Assembly: GCA_958425285.1 (NCBI GenBank)
Contig: CATZVV010000092.1
Span: 1 to 7,038 of the forward strand
Length of the DNA stretch: 7,038 bases
Source: an uncultured Lachnoclostridium sp.
GTDB lineage: Bacteria; Bacillota; Clostridia; Lachnospirales; Lachnospiraceae
Direction: 5' to 3'
Part shown: piece after piece, positions 5,655 to 7,038 of the stretch
Numbering within the stretch: the stretch's first letter is position 1
How the letters are laid out: each line of letters starts with the position of its first letter
Made by a program: the position numbers and the translations under genes
The notes under the pieces: model-generated
The model's database searches: none
What the model was told of the DNA's origin: nothing
The model's input: only the letters and a program-made list of their open reading frames with translations

Positions 5655-5699
5655 AAAAGCTCCGGCAGCTTCAAGTAAAACTTGGTTGCCGGGGCTTTT
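5655..5699. terminator. Hairpin terminator shared by the XRE gene and glmS
   Basis: The stem pairs 5655-5667 with 5687-5699 over 13 bp (core CCGGCA/TGCCGG, one G-T pair), with a smaller hairpin CAAGT/ACTTG nested inside (5672-5676 with 5680-5684). The + strand reads into a T-run at 5696-5700 and the - strand into TTTT at 5658-5655, so it can work in both directions. It begins 6 nt after the XRE stop codon and lies 32 nt beyond the glmS stop codon, between two convergent genes. Confidence 0.85.
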
Positions 5700-5731
5700 T
5701 ATTCCGGGTGCACAGCTTTTTGCCTTCTTGC

Positions 5732-7038
5732 TCATTCTACTGTGACAGATTTTGCGAGGTTTCTTGGCTGGTCGACGTTGAGACCTCGGTTTGTTGCTAC
5801 ATAGTATGCCAGGTATTGTAAGATGACTGCGGTGACGAATGGGGCAAACATATCGTCGACTTTTGGTATCATGATGTGATGGTCACAAAGGGAGGCATCG
5901 ACGTCGATTCCTTTTTTGGTGATTAGGATGACCATGGCACCGCGTGAGCGTACTTCCCGAACATTTGATATCATTTTTGCATATACATCAGATTGTGTTG
6001 CAAGGGCTATGACAGGAACATTGTCTGTAATAAGAGAAATCGTTCCATGTTTTAGTTCACCGGCAGCATAGGCCTCTGAATGAATATAACTGATTTCTTT
6101 CAGTTTGAGTGAACCTTCGGCAGAGAGGGAATAATCCAGACCTCTGCCCAGAAAGAAAATGTTTTCTGCTTTATCCAGTTTTTTTGAGATTTGTTCAATT
6201 TCTTTGTCGTAATCCAATGCTTTTTCTACCTTTTCAATGGTATCTAGGAGAGAAGACATATAACATACAGCTTCTTTTTCCGTTATTTTACCGTGAAGGT
6301 AGGCGAGACGGAATGCAAGAAGATACATGACGGATACTTGTACAGAATATGCTTTTGTACTCGCTACTGCGATTTCAGGACCCGCATGTGTATATAAAAC
6401 ATAATCACTTTCACGTGCAATGGATGAGCCTTTTACATTGACGACCGAAATTGTTTTTGCTCCTTTTTCTTTTGCCAGACGAAGTGCTGCAATGGTATCG
6501 GCAGTTTCACCAGATTGTGAGATTGTAATTAGGAGAGTTTTTTCATCAATGATTGGGTCCTGGTAACGAAACTCCGAGGCAATCGTTACTGTTACGGGAA
6601 TTCTGGCAAGACGTTCAATCATTGTTTGCCCCATAAGTCCGGCATGCATAGCTGTACCACAGGCGGTAATGACAATATGATTTATATCATCAAACACAGA
6701 ATCCGGTACACCGTCTGTAGAAAAATCTGGTAAGCCATTTTTCAGACGTGGTGTAATCGTGTTATGGAGAGCTTCTGGCTGATCATGAATTTCTTTCATC
6801 ATAAAGTAATCATAACCACCTTTTTTAGCAGCAGCTAAATCCCAATTTACATGATGAATGGTTGGTTCATATGAGTTACCATGTTCATCCCATACCTCAA
6901 TCCCATCAGGAGTCATCTTTGCAAGATGTTTTTCTTTTAATACAAAATAATCTTTGGAGTAACTGATAAGGGCCACCATGTCAGAAGCAATTACAGAACC
7001 TTTGTCTGTGTGGGTTGCTACAAGGGGGCTTCCGTTTC
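5732..7038 (-). CDS. glmS: Glutamine--fructose-6-phosphate aminotransferase (isomerizing), C-terminal part; 5' truncated
   Basis: GlmS makes glucosamine-6-phosphate from fructose-6-phosphate and glutamine in the cytoplasm, the first step to UDP-GlcNAc and the cell wall. The frame is open to the right edge. About 434 of the usual 600-odd residues are visible, so most of the N-terminal glutaminase (class II amidotransferase) domain is outside the window. The in-frame ATG at 6979 is internal, because NGSPLVATHTDKGSVIASD continues upstream of it (7036-6980). Counting that Met as residue 1, the first SIS domain spans about 95-230 (CGTAMH 107-112, SQSGET 154-159, AGPEIAVASTKAY 199-211). The second spans about 265-400 (GRGLDYSLSAEGSLKLKEIS, then GELKHG 307-312). 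The C-terminus QPRNLAKSVTVE is the classic GlmS ending, whose Lys acts at the sugar site. The ELKHG motif is followed by Thr rather than the commoner Pro. The gene converges on the XRE gene. Any glmS ribozyme would lie upstream, outside the window. Confidence 0.97.
   Translation of the reverse strand, partial: NGSPLVATHTDKGSVIASDMVALISYSKDYFVLKEKHLAKMTPDGIEVWDEHGNSYEPTIHHVNWDLAAAKKGGYDYFMMKEIHDQPEALHNTITPRLKNGLPDFSTDGVPDSVFDDINHIVITACGTAMHAGLMGQTMIERLARIPVTVTIASEFRYQDPIIDEKTLLITISQSGETADTIAALRLAKEKGAKTISVVNVKGSSIARESDYVLYTHAGPEIAVASTKAYSVQVSVMYLLAFRLAYLHGKITEKEAVCYMSSLLDTIEKVEKALDYDKEIEQISKKLDKAENIFFLGRGLDYSLSAEGSLKLKEISYIHSEAYAAGELKHGTISLITDNVPVIALATQSDVYAKMISNVREVRSRGAMVILITKKGIDVDASLCDHHIMIPKVDDMFAPFVTAVILQYLAYYVATNRGLNVDQPRNLAKSVTVE

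Overview
The window looks like part of a chromosome from a low-to-mid GC Gram-positive gut anaerobe, most likely a Lachnospiraceae-type Bacillota. This rests on protein style rather than a database match. The pointers are Ser/Pro-rich linkers, BspA-type leucine-rich repeats, a lysine-rich Big_2-like domain behind the signal peptide, AGGAG ribosome binding sites and AT-rich intergenic DNA.

Positions 1-5081 (+) hold two secreted multidomain carbohydrate-active proteins in one probable operon, with only 15 nt between them. The first is the C-terminal part of a GH95-type alpha-L-fucosidase (or alpha-L-galactosidase), cut by the left edge. It is followed by two CBM22-like modules (CBM_4_9 superfamily), three helical repeats and a basic BspA-like LRR tail. 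The second is complete: signal peptide, basic Big_2-like domain, Pro/Ser/Thr linker, two CBM22-like modules and a C-terminal CE1-type (esterase D / feruloyl or acetyl-xylan esterase-like) alpha/beta hydrolase. The first CBM of the esterase is a clear homologue of the two CBMs on the GH95 protein. The pair therefore probably acts on one decorated glycan, one enzyme removing an L-fucosyl or L-galactosyl cap and the other an ester group.

Positions 5082-5426 are non-coding. They contain a short GC-richer island with a 22-codon open frame of unknown meaning, a very long imperfect hairpin ending in a T-run (probable operon terminator), and an extended -10 promoter. Positions 5427-5648 encode a 73-residue XRE-type DNA-binding protein. 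A strong hairpin follows it and probably ends both this gene and the convergent glmS.

Positions 5732-7038 (-) are the C-terminal part of glmS (glutamine--fructose-6-phosphate aminotransferase), a housekeeping amino-sugar gene cut by the right edge. The window thus shows an accessory polysaccharide-degradation locus lying beside core metabolism. I see no CRISPR array, phage gene, intact insertion sequence, tRNA or rRNA. I did not find a clearly undescribed system. The most interesting material is the shared CBM cassette, the composition break inside the GH95 gene, the altered oxyanion-loop residue of the esterase and the unexplained island plus long hairpin.
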